Part shown: piece after piece, positions 16,269-24,904 of the stretch | Numbering within the stretch: position 1 is the first letter of the stretch | Layout: every line of letters begins with the position of its first letter | From: an uncultured Peptococcaceae bacterium | GTDB lineage: Bacteria; Bacillota; Desulfotomaculia; Desulfotomaculales; Desulfocucumaceae | Assembly (NCBI GenBank): GCA_958417755.1 | Contig: CATZDY010000010.1 | Location: forward strand, 1-46,068 | DNA length: 46,068 bases | Reading direction: 5' to 3' | Notes under the pieces: generated by a model | The model's database searches: none | Told to the model about the DNA's origin: nothing | Seen by the model: only the letters and a program-made list of their open reading frames with translations | Program-made: the position numbers and the translations under genes

Positions 16269-16409
16269 ATGGATAATAGCATTGCAATTTATTTTCAATT
16301 AATTGCCGCTGTGTTAATTGTAGGAGGCATTGTTTATATGATGGCGCATTATGATTCTGTTAGCAAAGCGCCAGGACAAACGGAAAAGCCGCAAAAAAAA
16401 GGTAAATGA
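16269..16409 (+). CDS. Small single-pass membrane protein (46 aa)
   Basis: 46 residues: a short polar N-terminus, one transmembrane helix (FQLIAAVLIVGGIVYMMA), and a basic lysine/glutamine-rich tail ending KPQKKGK. The ribosome binding site is perfect (AAGGAGG, about 8 nt before the ATG), which makes translation likely despite its size. A shorter frame starting with TTG at 16234 behind AAAGGAG overlaps its start and could be a leader peptide. No family recognised. Confidence 0.65.
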   Translation: MDNSIAIYFQLIAAVLIVGGIVYMMAHYDSVSKAPGQTEKPQKKGK

Positions 16410-16458
16410 TCAAAAAAATCATAACATTATAGTAAAATATTACCTGTTCTATTTTTAC

Positions 16459-16487
16459 TTGACAAACTTCTTTTTTTTTGTTAGAAT
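16459..16487 (+). promoter_or_regulatory. Sigma-A type promoter of the tRNA operon
   Basis: TTGACA (16459-16464), a 17-nt spacer, then TAGAAT (16482-16487), about 70 bp upstream of tRNA-His. Perfect -35 and spacing with a one-mismatch -10. Confidence 0.75.
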
Positions 16488-16555
16488 TATTTCTGCTGAT
16501 AGGGACATATCCTATTTTTAAGCAATTTTCCAGATAGGGCTTTCTTATACCATAT

Positions 16556-16633
16556 GGTGGATGTAGCTCAGCTGGTTAGAGTACCAGATTGTGGCTCTGG
16601 GGGTCGTGGGTTCAAATCCCATCATCCACCCCA
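16556..16633 (+). tRNA. tRNA-His (GTG)
   Basis: Complete cloverleaf: acceptor GTGGATG/CATCCAC with the extra 5' G(-1) opposite C73 that marks tRNA-His, anticodon stem CCAGA/TCTGG, anticodon GTG at 16591-16593, T-arm loop TTCAAAT, and encoded CCA. Confidence 0.97.
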
Positions 16634-16640
16634 ATGATAA

Positions 16641-16715
16641 TGGGGCGTCGCCAAGCGGTAAGGCACCGGTCTTTGGAATCGGCATTCGTTGGTTCGAATC
16701 CAGCCGCCCCAGCCA
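16641..16715 (+). tRNA. tRNA-Gln (TTG)
   Basis: Acceptor TGGGGCG/CGCCCCA, anticodon stem CCGGT/ATCGG with anticodon TTG at 16673-16675, T-loop TTCGAAT, discriminator G and encoded CCA. It lies 7 bp after tRNA-His. Confidence 0.97.
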
Positions 16716-16751
16716 TTTTGTTTTATATCCTTTAAAAAGGATATAAAATTT

Positions 16752-16827
16752 GAGCCATTAGCTCAGTTGGTAGAGCACCTGACTTTTAATCAGGGTGTCC
16801 GGCGTTCGAGTCGCCGATGGCTCACCA
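16752..16827 (+). tRNA. tRNA-Lys (TTT)
   Basis: Acceptor GAGCCAT/ATGGCTC, D-arm GCTC/GAGC, anticodon stem CCTGA/TCAGG with anticodon TTT at 16785-16787, T-loop TTCGAGT, discriminator A and encoded CCA. Last of the three-tRNA operon. Confidence 0.97.
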
Positions 16828-16830
16828 AAA

Positions 16831-16861
16831 TAAAAAACCTCCTGTGGGAGGTTTTTTATTT
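16831..16861. terminator. Bidirectional terminator, tRNA operon and MFS gene
   Basis: AAAAAACCTCC-TGTG-GGAGGTTTTTT is a perfect hairpin with A and T flanks on both sides, placed between the tRNA-Lys 3' end and the convergent MFS stop codon. Confidence 0.9.
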
Positions 16862-18096
16862 TATATTCCATTCTTTCCTTCCTTTTCTCTAGCTCCTTTT
16901 TCATGCATATTTTTTCTATATCCCAAGATACCCAATAAAATCAACAGACACAATAAAATCAAAGCATATATACAAATGGCTGCCAAAAAAGAAAAAGCTT
17001 GCGCCACCATACCACCCACAGAGGGACCTAACAATAAACCAATGGAATATGCTGCATTCACCAAACCAAAGCTTTGGCCATAATTTTGGTTTTGTTCCTT
17101 TTCAACCAATTCTGCCAATTTAGGCAAGCAAGGGGCCATCATAGTGCTTGCAGCCATTGCATACAGACAAATCCCTCCCAGCAAGAGCCAGAACAAAGAA
17201 GCCAAAGCAATTATAGGTGCAAACAACATTGAGGCCAACAAACCTAAGAAAATAACCCGCCAATATCCTACTTTATCTGAAATAATGCCCACCATTGGTT
17301 GGGAAATGGTATACACCAGCCCTATGGTTCCGAATATAAAACCAATGGACCGGCTGTCTAACCCAAACTGTTGCTGTAAATGTAAAGGCAACAGTGGCTC
17401 CAGCATGCCAAAACCATAGCTTGTGGCAATGATTACTAAAAACAATACGCCCATTTCAGGATTTTTTATACCCTGTTTTAAAGTCGCAAAACCAGAGGAT
17501 CTGCTCTTTTTTTCTTCTTTTTCAGACATTGGCAAATGCATGCAAAACAATCCAATGAAAACCAGTGATAAAAGCATTGCTGTAAAATAAAAGGGCGCCT
17601 GATAGCCCCAAGTACTAAAAAATATCCCTCCAATCACTGGACCTGCGATGGTTCCCAAACTGGTAATTCCCATCATAAAGCCCAATACCCTGCCTCTACT
17701 CCCGGAGGGAACCAATACAGTGGCCATGGCAAGTCCTGCCACCCAAATGGCAGCACTTGCCAATCCTTGACTCATTCGTGTTAGCACCAAAAGCCATGTG
17801 CTATTCACCAAAGAAAAAAGAAAAGTAGATAGCCCTAATATCCCCAAACCAAATAACAAAACCTTTCGGTTGCCCCAACGATCACAAGCCAATCCAGCGG
17901 GAAAGCTGCCAAACAACAATGCCAGGGAATATGCGGCAACAATTCCCCCCATCTGTCCAGTGGTGATATGAAGTACATCCACATAATAAGGTACCAAAGG
18001 AGCAATCAGGCCATATAGCAGGGCCTCTAATAACAAAGAAACATTCAATAAAACAAGCAGTTTCACTTTGCGCTGTTCTATCTTTTTTCCATGCAT
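16861..18096 (-). CDS. MFS transporter, multidrug/monoamine-exporter type
   Basis: 411-residue permease with about twelve hydrophobic segments. Motif A is clear after TM2 (GLACDRWGNRKVLLFG) and in the second half (GIISDKVGYWRVIFLG), and the TM5 motif C region reads GITSLGTIAGPVIGGIFF, which points to proton-coupled export. A basic N-terminus (KKIEQRKVK) and a charged tail face the cytoplasm. ATG at 18096 has GGGG 9 nt upstream. It shares a bidirectional terminator with the tRNA operon. Substrate unknown. Confidence 0.85.
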   Translation of the reverse strand: MHGKKIEQRKVKLLVLLNVSLLLEALLYGLIAPLVPYYVDVLHITTGQMGGIVAAYSLALLFGSFPAGLACDRWGNRKVLLFGLGILGLSTFLFSLVNSTWLLVLTRMSQGLASAAIWVAGLAMATVLVPSGSRGRVLGFMMGITSLGTIAGPVIGGIFFSTWGYQAPFYFTAMLLSLVFIGLFCMHLPMSEKEEKKSRSSGFATLKQGIKNPEMGVLFLVIIATSYGFGMLEPLLPLHLQQQFGLDSRSIGFIFGTIGLVYTISQPMVGIISDKVGYWRVIFLGLLASMLFAPIIALASLFWLLLGGICLYAMAASTMMAPCLPKLAELVEKEQNQNYGQSFGLVNAAYSIGLLLGPSVGGMVAQAFSFLAAICIYALILLCLLILLGILGYRKNMHEKGAREKEGKNGI

Positions 18097-18442
18097 AACA
18101 CTTAACCCCTAATTAAAAATCTAAATCATACCAATCAATCTTTAAGGCACTATCATCAAAAAATTCCTTGATTTCTTATGCTGAAGGGGCTAAAAAAGGA
18201 GCAATCAAACAATCCTTTACCCCTTCCACCATTCAGCCATGGTTTTCCCAATACGTTCACCACAAAATGAATTGAGCCTATACCATGAAAAACCAATTTG
18301 AAACACCTTGGAACATATGGGCATCAAATTATATCCACCAACGCCTAACCCAACTTTCTTTTATAACTTCTCTACCCCTTGGAGCTGTTGGTTTCAAGAT
18401 ACACATAATTTGCATATGATAAATGAAAAGGAGGTTTCCATT
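18097..18442. other. Divergent intergenic region with a 13-bp hairpin
   Basis: 345 bp without a gene apart from an unsupported upstream extension of the small membrane ORF. GAAGGGG and AAAGGA (18183-18200) pair with TCCTTT and CCCCTTC (18213-18226), giving a two-part 13-bp stem. It lies 87 bp upstream of the MFS start on the minus strand; no T run follows, so it may be a leader structure rather than a terminator. Confidence 0.4.
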
Positions 18443-18541
18443 ATGTCCCATGCCATTTATTATCTACTAGGTGCCATCATTCTTTTGATGCTTATTATTA
18501 TCGCCATTTTGTTAAGCAAAAAAGAAAAAAACAAAGCCTAA
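18443..18541 (+). CDS. Small single-pass membrane protein (32 aa)
   Basis: 32 residues: MSHAIYYLLGAIILL followed by more Leu/Ile, making one transmembrane helix, with a basic cytoplasmic tail SKKEKNKA. AAAGGAGG lies 9 nt upstream of the ATG at 18443, so the longer frame from 18308 is rejected. A strong hairpin follows 45 bp after the stop. No family recognised; it is similar in build to the 46-residue ORF at 16269. Confidence 0.6.
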   Translation: MSHAIYYLLGAIILLMLIIIAILLSKKEKNKA

Positions 18542-18586
18542 TACACTGCATTTGCTAGAAAAATATCTTTATTGAAATAAAATGTA

Positions 18587-18628
18587 TAATGGGCTCAAAG
18601 ATAAACGCTTGTTTTCGAGCCCATTATT
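18587..18628 (+). terminator. Hairpin terminator between small membrane ORF and cysK
   Basis: TAATGGGCTC (18587-18596) pairs perfectly with GAGCCCATTA (18617-18626), 20-nt loop; it can serve both convergent transcripts. Confidence 0.65.
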
Positions 18629-18681
18629 GCTTTGCAAATAAACCTTATGCAAGTCACAATCTTTCAAAGCAATCTTCCTTT

Positions 18682-19608
18682 CTATTGTTCAGCAAATAAA
18701 GCAGTTGAAAGATAGCGTTCCCCGGCATCAGGCAAAAGGATTACAATTGTTTTATCTTGGTTTTCTGGTCTTTGAGCCAACTGCAATCCTGCCCATGCCA
18801 CTGCCCCAGAAGAAATGCCAACCAACAAACCTTCTTCTTTCCCCAACCTACGGGCTGTGGCCATGGCAATTGTCCCTTGTACTGGAATTATCTCATCCAC
18901 AATATCCATCTGTAACACCTCTGGAACAAACCCAGCGCCAATCCCTTGAATATCATGGACTCCGGGTTGGCCCCCAGAAAGCACGGGAGATTCCCCGGGC
19001 TCTACCCCCACGATATACACAGTATCCTTTTGTTGCTTTAAATAGCTTCCCACTCCAGTAATAACGCCCCCGGTGCCTATACCAGCTACAAATATATCAA
19101 CCTCACCCTCTGTATCTTCCCAAATCTCCGGACCAGTGGTAAGATAATGAGCATTGGCATTATCTGCATTGGTAAACTGTCCTGGCATCCAAGATTTCGG
19201 ATATTTTGCTGCCAATTCCTGCGCCTTTGCTATGGCGCCTTGCATGCCTTGGGCTCCTGGGGTCAACACCACATCTGCCCCATAGGCCTTTAAAAGATTG
19301 CGTCTTTCTAAACTCATGGTATCCGGCATTGTTAACACAATGTGATACCCTCGAATAGCGGAAACCATGGCCAATCCAATGCCAGTATTACCACTGGTTG
19401 GTTCCACAATCACCGTATCCTTATTCAAAATCCCTTTTTCTTCAGCCCGAGCAATCATATGGATTGCCGCCCGGTCTTTTACACTTCCACCTGGATTATA
19501 GCTTTCTACCTTAGCCACCAGAACAGTGGACATTGCAGCAGAAAACCGCTTTAATTTCACCATTGGTGTATGACCAATAAGACCAATCACATTATCAGCG
19601 ATTTGCAT
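18682..19608 (-). CDS. cysK: Cysteine synthase A (O-acetylserine sulfhydrylase)
   Basis: 308-residue fold-type II PLP enzyme that makes cysteine from O-acetylserine and sulfide. The PLP lysine sits in SYNPGGSVKDRAA (~residue 42), the substrate loop is PTSGNTGIGLA (~65-75), the PLP-phosphate loop is GIGTGGVITGVG (~172-183), and GISSGAVAWA is near the end. ATG at 19608 (MQIADNVIGLIGHTP) has an AGGTGG site; the frame opens 9 nt earlier at GTG. It stands alone, and no cysE is next to it. It fits sulfide assimilation in a cell that also carries APS reductase. Confidence 0.93.
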   Translation of the reverse strand: MQIADNVIGLIGHTPMVKLKRFSAAMSTVLVAKVESYNPGGSVKDRAAIHMIARAEEKGILNKDTVIVEPTSGNTGIGLAMVSAIRGYHIVLTMPDTMSLERRNLLKAYGADVVLTPGAQGMQGAIAKAQELAAKYPKSWMPGQFTNADNANAHYLTTGPEIWEDTEGEVDIFVAGIGTGGVITGVGSYLKQQKDTVYIVGVEPGESPVLSGGQPGVHDIQGIGAGFVPEVLQMDIVDEIIPVQGTIAMATARRLGKEEGLLVGISSGAVAWAGLQLAQRPENQDKTIVILLPDAGERYLSTALFAEQ

Positions 19609-20037
19609 CCATACCACCTACCCTTTTTACCAGCATAAGAACTCCTTTGCTATAAGATTCCACAAGATAGAATTTCCCCCTGCTAGCTACCCAGCACAGT
19701 CATCTATTTAAAAAAGATGTGCATGATATCATAGCCTTTTTAAATACTTTCTTTTTTATTTTCACCTGGAATATGAAACCAAATATTGTAAACTTCTCAA
19801 TCACCCTCCCTTTCATATTATGCAATGGAATCATCCTTATCTCAGGAATATATGCATTTGCGTTAAAGCTTCTTTCGCCAAAATGCAGGTAACTTCTTAT
19901 ACCATTTGTACCAAAAGGGAGAAAAATTTAATCTGGTTTTATTGCAGAAGAAAGAGCATTTGCATTAGAACTATCATCTGACTATGTCCATTTTTCGGAT
20001 AAATAGGAATGGCCCATGCCTGGACGCACTGATAAAA
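19609..20037. other. Gene-free stretch between cysK and groEL
   Basis: About 430 bp, AT-rich. Apart from the groEL terminator at its right edge I see no convincing gene or structure. Confidence 0.5.
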
Positions 20038-20072
20038 AACCCCTAGAAAATCGGTTAAATTTCCCAGGGGTT
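20038..20072 (-). terminator. Terminator of groESL
   Basis: On the minus strand AACCCCTGGGAAA pairs with TTTTCTAGGGGTT and runs into TTTTTTA, 70 bp after the groEL stop codon. Confidence 0.8.
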
Positions 20073-20141
20073 CTAAATGTTCCATTTTTAAGAGGCTAGT
20101 ACAACCAGTACTTAAGCCCCCTTTATTCATATTTTCTAAAC

Positions 20142-21782
20142 TTACATCATGGGGCCCATGCCACCGGGGGGCATACCGCCAGGCATAACAGGAGCTTCTT
20201 TTTCAGGTTTATCAGCAATCAATGTTTCGGTGGTCAAAATCATGGCAGCAATGCTGGCTGCGTTTTGCAAAGCAGAACGAGTTACTTTAGCAGGGTCCAC
20301 AATACCAGCATCAATCATATTGGTATAATCGCCATTCATGGCGTTAAAACCAACACCAGCTTCTGCTGTCCGTACTTTTTCCACCACCACAGAACCTTCT
20401 ACCCCAGCATTATTGGCAATCTGACGCAATGGCTCTTCCAAAGCCCGACGCACAATGGAGATTCCGGTATTTTCATCTGCATTGTCAGAGGTTACACCGC
20501 TTAAAGCATTGATGGCTTGTACATAAGCTACACCACCGCCGGAAACAATTCCTTCTTCCACTGCAGCCCGAGTAGCATTCAAAGCATCTTCAATGCGCAA
20601 TTTCTTTTCTTTTAATTCTGTTTCTGTTACTGCACCCACTTGGATAACAGCTACGCCGCCAGCCAATTTGGCCAAACGTTCTTGCAATTTTTCTCTATCA
20701 AAATCAGAAGTTGTGGTATCAATTTCATTTTTAATTTGGGTAATCCGCGCGGTAATGAGGCTTTGATCGCCACCGCCACCCACAATGATGGTTTCTTCTT
20801 TCTTCACCCGTACTCTGGAGGCAGTGCCCAACATATCCAAAGTAGCTTTATCCAATTTAATGCCCACATCTTCGGACACAACAGTTGCTCCGGTCAAAAT
20901 GGCCATATCTTCCAACATCGCTTTACGACGATCACCAAAGCCCGGTGCCTTCACTGCCACACACTGGAAAGTACCCCGCAATTTATTCAACACCAAAGTA
21001 GCCAAAGCTTCGCCTTCCACATCTTCAGCCACAATCAAAAGGGGTTTGCCGGCTTGTACAACTTTCTCCAAAATTGGCAATAAATCTTGGATAGCGGAAA
21101 CCTTTTTATCAGTCAGCAAAATATAAGGCTCACTCATATCAGCTTCCATTTTATCAGAATCATTGATCATATAGGGAGAAATGTAACCACGGTCAAAATT
21201 CATACCTTCCACTACATCCAAGGTGGTTCCAATTCCTTTGGATTCTTCTACAGTAATAACACCATCTTTGCCCACTTTTTCCATGGCATCTGCAATCAAG
21301 TCCCCAATGGAACTATCATTGGCGGAAATAGAAGCTACTTGGGTAATGGCATCTTTACTTTCAATGGTTTTGGCAGCGCCTTTAATGGCTTCCACAGCTT
21401 TATCAACTGCCACTTCAATTCCCTTTTTCACAATCATGGGGTTGGCACCTGCAGCAACATTTTTCAAACCTTCCCGTACAATGGCTTGGGCCAATACTGT
21501 AGCAGTGGTGGTACCATCACCAGCAATATCATTGGTTTTTGTTGCTACTTCTTTTACCAATTGGGCGCCCATATTTTCAAATGGATCGCTAAACTCTATT
21601 TCCCGGGCAATGGTTACACCATCATTGGTAATCAATGGGGAACCAAATTTTTTCTCCAATACCACATTGCGACCTTTAGGTCCTAAGGTTACTTTTACAG
21701 CTTCAGCCAAGGCGTTGACGCCTCTTTCTAATGCACGCCGTGCATCTTCACAAAAAATAATTTCTTTACCAGCCAATTTCAT
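20142..21782 (-). CDS. groEL: Chaperonin GroEL
   Basis: 546-residue 60-kDa chaperonin. Signature stretches: VTLGPKGRNVVLEKKFG, ITNDGVTIARE, AGDGTTTATVLAQAI (nucleotide site), the apical-domain region VEGEALATLVLNKLRGT, and the C-terminal GGM-rich tail (PGGMPPGGMGPMM). ATP-driven folding chamber with GroES. It is 57 bp downstream of groES in one operon under CIRCE control. Confidence 0.98.
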   Translation of the reverse strand: MKLAGKEIIFCEDARRALERGVNALAEAVKVTLGPKGRNVVLEKKFGSPLITNDGVTIAREIEFSDPFENMGAQLVKEVATKTNDIAGDGTTTATVLAQAIVREGLKNVAAGANPMIVKKGIEVAVDKAVEAIKGAAKTIESKDAITQVASISANDSSIGDLIADAMEKVGKDGVITVEESKGIGTTLDVVEGMNFDRGYISPYMINDSDKMEADMSEPYILLTDKKVSAIQDLLPILEKVVQAGKPLLIVAEDVEGEALATLVLNKLRGTFQCVAVKAPGFGDRRKAMLEDMAILTGATVVSEDVGIKLDKATLDMLGTASRVRVKKEETIIVGGGGDQSLITARITQIKNEIDTTTSDFDREKLQERLAKLAGGVAVIQVGAVTETELKEKKLRIEDALNATRAAVEEGIVSGGGVAYVQAINALSGVTSDNADENTGISIVRRALEEPLRQIANNAGVEGSVVVEKVRTAEAGVGFNAMNGDYTNMIDAGIVDPAKVTRSALQNAASIAAMILTTETLIADKPEKEAPVMPGGMPPGGMGPMM

Positions 21783-21839
21783 TTACCTCCTTCATGGGTT
21801 CGGTATATCCTTATCATTGCTCATTGTGAGGCATACGTA

Positions 21840-22124
21840 TTATTCAATAACACCCAATACATCGGCTTCACGCAAAATGAGATATTCCACGTCATCAATT
21901 TTCACTTCATTGCCTGCATATTTAGAAAACAAAATTTTATCGCCCACTTTTAAATCAATGGCCACTTTGGTACCATTGTCCAATAAGCGTCCAGAACCCA
22001 CTGCTACCACTTCTGCCTCTTGGGGCTTTTCTTTGGCGCTATCTGGCAACACAATACCACTTTTGGTTACTTCTTCACTGGGCGTGGGTTTTACAACCAC
22101 CCGCTCGCCTAACGGTCTAATCAC
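21840..22124 (-). CDS. groES: Co-chaperonin GroES
   Basis: 94-residue co-chaperonin. IRPLGERVVVKP at the start, the mobile loop SEEVTKSGIVLPDSAKEKPQ, and the YAGNEVKIDD region are typical. It caps GroEL. First gene of the operon, starting 48 bp after the CIRCE operator, with AAGGAGGG upstream of the ATG. Confidence 0.97.
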   Translation of the reverse strand: MIRPLGERVVVKPTPSEEVTKSGIVLPDSAKEKPQEAEVVAVGSGRLLDNGTKVAIDLKVGDKILFSKYAGNEVKIDDVEYLILREADVLGVIE

Positions 22125-22171
22125 AAGGAACCCTCCTTTTAATATAACAACTTATAGAATTTACTTTTTTA

Positions 22172-22198
22172 TTAGCACTCATTAAGGTCGAGTGCTAA
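22172..22198 (-). promoter_or_regulatory. CIRCE operator (HrcA site) of groESL
   Basis: Perfect consensus TTAGCACTC-N9-GAGTGCTAA just upstream of groES. It implies repression by HrcA, which is encoded outside the window, and induction by heat or unfolded protein. AT-rich TATATT hexamers lie upstream on the minus strand but a unique promoter cannot be fixed. Confidence 0.97.
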
Positions 22199-22420
22199 TA
22201 TCCAAGTAATATAATATAGAATGGTAAAATGAAAAGCAAACACATCTTTTTTTTAAAATCAACTATTTTAGCTTATTTTTTAAAAAAAAGAAGTATTTAT
22301 CTTCTAATTTCTCCATCTATATATCACTTGCACCATGATATACCTTTTTATCTAAAACATATTTTTCCCGATTATGAAATTTTTATACCATTCATTGAAC
22401 CATAAGAGAAAAACAGGAAA

Positions 22421-22912
22421 TCATAGACTTCCGCATTCTCCACCTTTTCCGGTCAAAATCTCCATGGCATGGGGCAATACTGGCCGAATCACTTCCAAAC
22501 ACTCTCGCACAGCTTTGGGACTCCCAGGTAAATTAATAATCAATGTTTGATGGCGAATTACAGCAACCCCTCGACTCAGCATAGCCCGATTGGTTTGTTT
22601 CAAACTTTCTACCCGCATGGCCTCCGGAATACCTGGCACCAACTTATGGGCTACCTGCAAAGTAGCCTCAGGGGTATTGTCCCGGGGAGAAAATCCTGTA
22701 CCACCTGTGGTCAAAATCAAATCCACTTGTTTTTTATCCACCAGCTCCAGGAAAGCATTGACCAAGCCTTCCTTATCATCTGATAACAAACGATAATCAG
22801 CCACTTGAAAATGAATATCCTCAATCAAAGCTTTGATTACCTCAATACATTTATCAGTTCTTTCTCCCTTTGCTCCTTTATCACTGGCTGTGATCACTGC
22901 TACTTGATACAC
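22421..22912 (-). CDS. Molybdenum cofactor biosynthesis protein, MoaB/Mog family
   Basis: 163-residue MoCF-domain protein that binds molybdopterin and, in Mog, adenylylates it before metal insertion. Seen: VAVITASDKGAKGERTD at the start, the substrate loop TTGGTGFSPRDNTPEAT (~68-84), and INLPGSPKAVRE (~125-136); it ends GKGGECGS, a tail common in Firmicute homologues. It stands alone behind groESL. It suggests the cell makes Mo/W enzymes, although no molybdopterin enzyme is complete in this window. Confidence 0.9.
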   Translation of the reverse strand: MYQVAVITASDKGAKGERTDKCIEVIKALIEDIHFQVADYRLLSDDKEGLVNAFLELVDKKQVDLILTTGGTGFSPRDNTPEATLQVAHKLVPGIPEAMRVESLKQTNRAMLSRGVAVIRHQTLIINLPGSPKAVRECLEVIRPVLPHAMEILTGKGGECGSL

Positions 22913-23343
22913 ATCGTCAGCTCCTTTTTATCTGATTTTTACCATCCACTTGATGTATGATTTACTTTAAGCCCTATGATGAATTGCTTAAGTTAAATTT
23001 TTTATTTTTTCCAATTTTACACATAACAAACCTTTCAAACCTATAAATTTTTGGTTTGGTTTATCAATTCTATAAAGTTATTCAGATTGTTTGTTTACTG
23101 TAAATCAAAAAATGCGCAGCATAAAATATAAAAAAAAGGACAAAATGAACTTATCTTTACTTGATAAAAAGGCTCCGTAAAGTAAACATGAAAGATAGAG
23201 TTAAAAGAAGAGCAGCGTTAATAAAGGCTGATATTTTATAAAGAAGTACACAGATTATTCAATAAAATCATTGTGCCAAAAGGCTGATGCTTCTTTAACT
23301 TTCATTGAACTTTACAGCCGATAAAAACAAAAGGAGGACAAAC
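22913..23343. other. AT-rich intergenic region before DUF1540 gene
   Basis: About 430 bp. One short dyad (CAAACC / GGTTTG near 23036-23059) and two copies of GGCTGAT (near 23229 and 23282) are visible. No gene is supported; the frame upstream of 23344 lacks a ribosome binding site. Confidence 0.4.
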
Positions 23344-23553
23344 ATGCCTAGCGTACACTGTACAGTCAATACTTGTTCCTATTGGGAAAATGGGAACCGC
23401 TGTAATGCTAATAACATTGTCATTCAGAGTGATCAAGAAGGTGGATTTTCTCCTAATGCACAGTTAAATTCTTTAAAAGCAACCCCTGTAAATGGTACGG
23501 AAGAAACCTGTTGTCAAACATTTAAAAATGCCCAAAGCAATAGCCAATTTTAG
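23344..23553 (+). CDS. DUF1540 domain protein
   Basis: 69-residue cysteine-rich protein matching DUF1540: VHCTVNTCSYWENGNRCNANNI at the start and ETCCQTFKNA near the end. The spacing C-x4-C-x8-C then CC suggests a small metal-binding fold. Such proteins are common in spore-forming Clostridia; their role is unknown. ATG at 23344 has AAAGGAGG upstream, so the 13-codon longer frame is rejected. Followed by two hairpins, the second with a T run. Confidence 0.8.
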   Translation: MPSVHCTVNTCSYWENGNRCNANNIVIQSDQEGGFSPNAQLNSLKATPVNGTEETCCQTFKNAQSNSQF

Positions 23554-23568
23554 TTGTAATATTAAAAT

Positions 23569-23604
23569 GTATTGGTAATATCTTTTGCCTTAAATTACCA
23601 ATAC
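23569..23604 (+). repeat. Inverted repeat after DUF1540 gene
   Basis: GTATTGGTAAT (23569-23579) and ATTACCAATAC (23594-23604) are perfect complements. There is no T run, so it may be an mRNA 3'-end stabiliser. Confidence 0.45.
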
Positions 23605-23631
23605 GTGTACCAATTGCCTATCACATATTCG

Positions 23632-23673
23632 AAAATGGATTGCGCAAACCTATAATGCGTAATCCATTTTTTC
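23632..23673 (+). terminator. Terminator after DUF1540 gene
   Basis: AAAATGGATTGCGCA (23632-23646) pairs with TGCGTAATCCATTTT (23656-23670), one mismatch, followed by TTC; strong stem with a 9-nt loop. Confidence 0.75.
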
Positions 23674-23803
23674 TTGTACGAGAGGCAAATCAAACACCCC
23701 TTATCTTTCGTTTCATCTACTATCAAAATACCAGACAGCATATATATGGAATAACGCAGAAAAATAATGGCGCCTTAAGGGCCAAAGAAAGGAGCTGAAC
23801 CCA

Positions 23804-24883
23804 TTGGATAACAATCAAAAGCAAGAAATTTATCTAAAAACCGCGCAGCGGGCTTTTTATAGAAATCCCTTTTCGGATTTACTGATACTCTCCAGTTCCA
23901 TGGTCAATCGCGATGAATTATGGAAAGGATTACATTTACCTCTATTATTGATTGCCCCAGATGGTAGTATTCCTGCAGCAACCAAACGGGAAATTATCAG
24001 AAGAAAACGGGCCAATCTGTATGTTTGGGGGAATCTATCCTCCGAAACCTTGGCAGCATTGTCTCAACTAACCAAAGGGCAAGTATTCCAGGTCATGGCA
24101 TATGAAAAACAATCCATACAATCAGAATTACCCGTATCAGCTGAGAATTCCTGCAATCAACCCCAAGATCATGGAAATCCCGCTCATTCTGATGAAGCCA
24201 TTGCTCCAGGGCAAGAAAATCAAAATACTCATAGCACTCTTGATGCATTATCTTCTGATTCAGGCTATAATCCAGAAAATCATGCCCCAGAACCAGAACC
24301 TCTAGTAAGTCTATCAGAATCAACGGTTTTTATTGAACCAAACCATGCCCTACAACCCTCCCTGGGGGAACTGGAAGAAACCTATTCCTCAAAAATCATT
24401 TCCAATCCAAATGATAAGCCGGATATACACCAGGAAAAAGAGGAAGAAAACGCCCGAGAAACGCTTTCCCCTTCTCCAGAGGATGAAGATTTTATATCCT
24501 ATTCAATCAAAGGGTGGGCGCAGAAAAACAGTTGCCAAAAGAACAGAGATTTTGAGAATATGGAGGAAAAAGAAATAAATATGGATATCCAACAAGAGCA
24601 AGATGGTCAGGACAGCACCTTATCTTCAGAAGAACAATTGGAGGAAAATTCAGTTTGTCCCACTATAGATTGTTTAGACAATGAAGAAGTCTTGGATACG
24701 AACCAACTAGATAATTTATTAGAAGAAACCCTACGCCTTTCAGAGCAGGAAAAGGAAAGTACCGGGGAATCTACAGAACCAAAAGAAGAAACAACCTCAC
24801 AAGATGAAAAAGAAAAATCATGGACCAGGGAAAATAATCCTAACCCCAAGAAACCTATTATTACCTGGAATTTTCCCACCTAA
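23804..24883 (+). CDS. Acidic protein with single cell-wall-binding-repeat-like N-terminal domain
   Basis: 359 residues, not firmly recognised. Residues ~18-100 (DLLILSSS, then LHLPLLLIAPDGSIPAATKREIIRRKRANLYVWGNLSSETLAAL) follow the strand-helix order of a cell wall-binding repeat 2 (CWB2) unit: an 'available' strand, a P-x-L-L-x-x-P-x-G-x-I-P segment, and a V/Y-x-W/I-G strand. CWB2 normally occurs as three tandem copies on secreted proteins; here there is one copy and no signal peptide. From ~115 on the chain is low-complexity, rich in Glu, Ser, Asn and Gln and probably disordered, ending PKKPIITWNFPT. TTG start with AAGGAG 9 nt upstream. It ends at a strong bidirectional terminator. Could be a scaffold or regulatory protein; function unknown. 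Confidence 0.6.
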   Translation: MDNNQKQEIYLKTAQRAFYRNPFSDLLILSSSMVNRDELWKGLHLPLLLIAPDGSIPAATKREIIRRKRANLYVWGNLSSETLAALSQLTKGQVFQVMAYEKQSIQSELPVSAENSCNQPQDHGNPAHSDEAIAPGQENQNTHSTLDALSSDSGYNPENHAPEPEPLVSLSESTVFIEPNHALQPSLGELEETYSSKIISNPNDKPDIHQEKEEENARETLSPSPEDEDFISYSIKGWAQKNSCQKNRDFENMEEKEINMDIQQEQDGQDSTLSSEEQLEENSVCPTIDCLDNEEVLDTNQLDNLLEETLRLSEQEKESTGESTEPKEETTSQDEKEKSWTRENNPNPKKPIITWNFPT

Positions 24884-24904
24884 ATATGAAATAAGTAAAA
24901 AATA

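Noticed and set aside
21223..22185. 320-codon ORF antisense to groEL/groES
   Set aside because: Long antisense frame is a codon-bias shadow of two certain genes and would cross the CIRCE operator.
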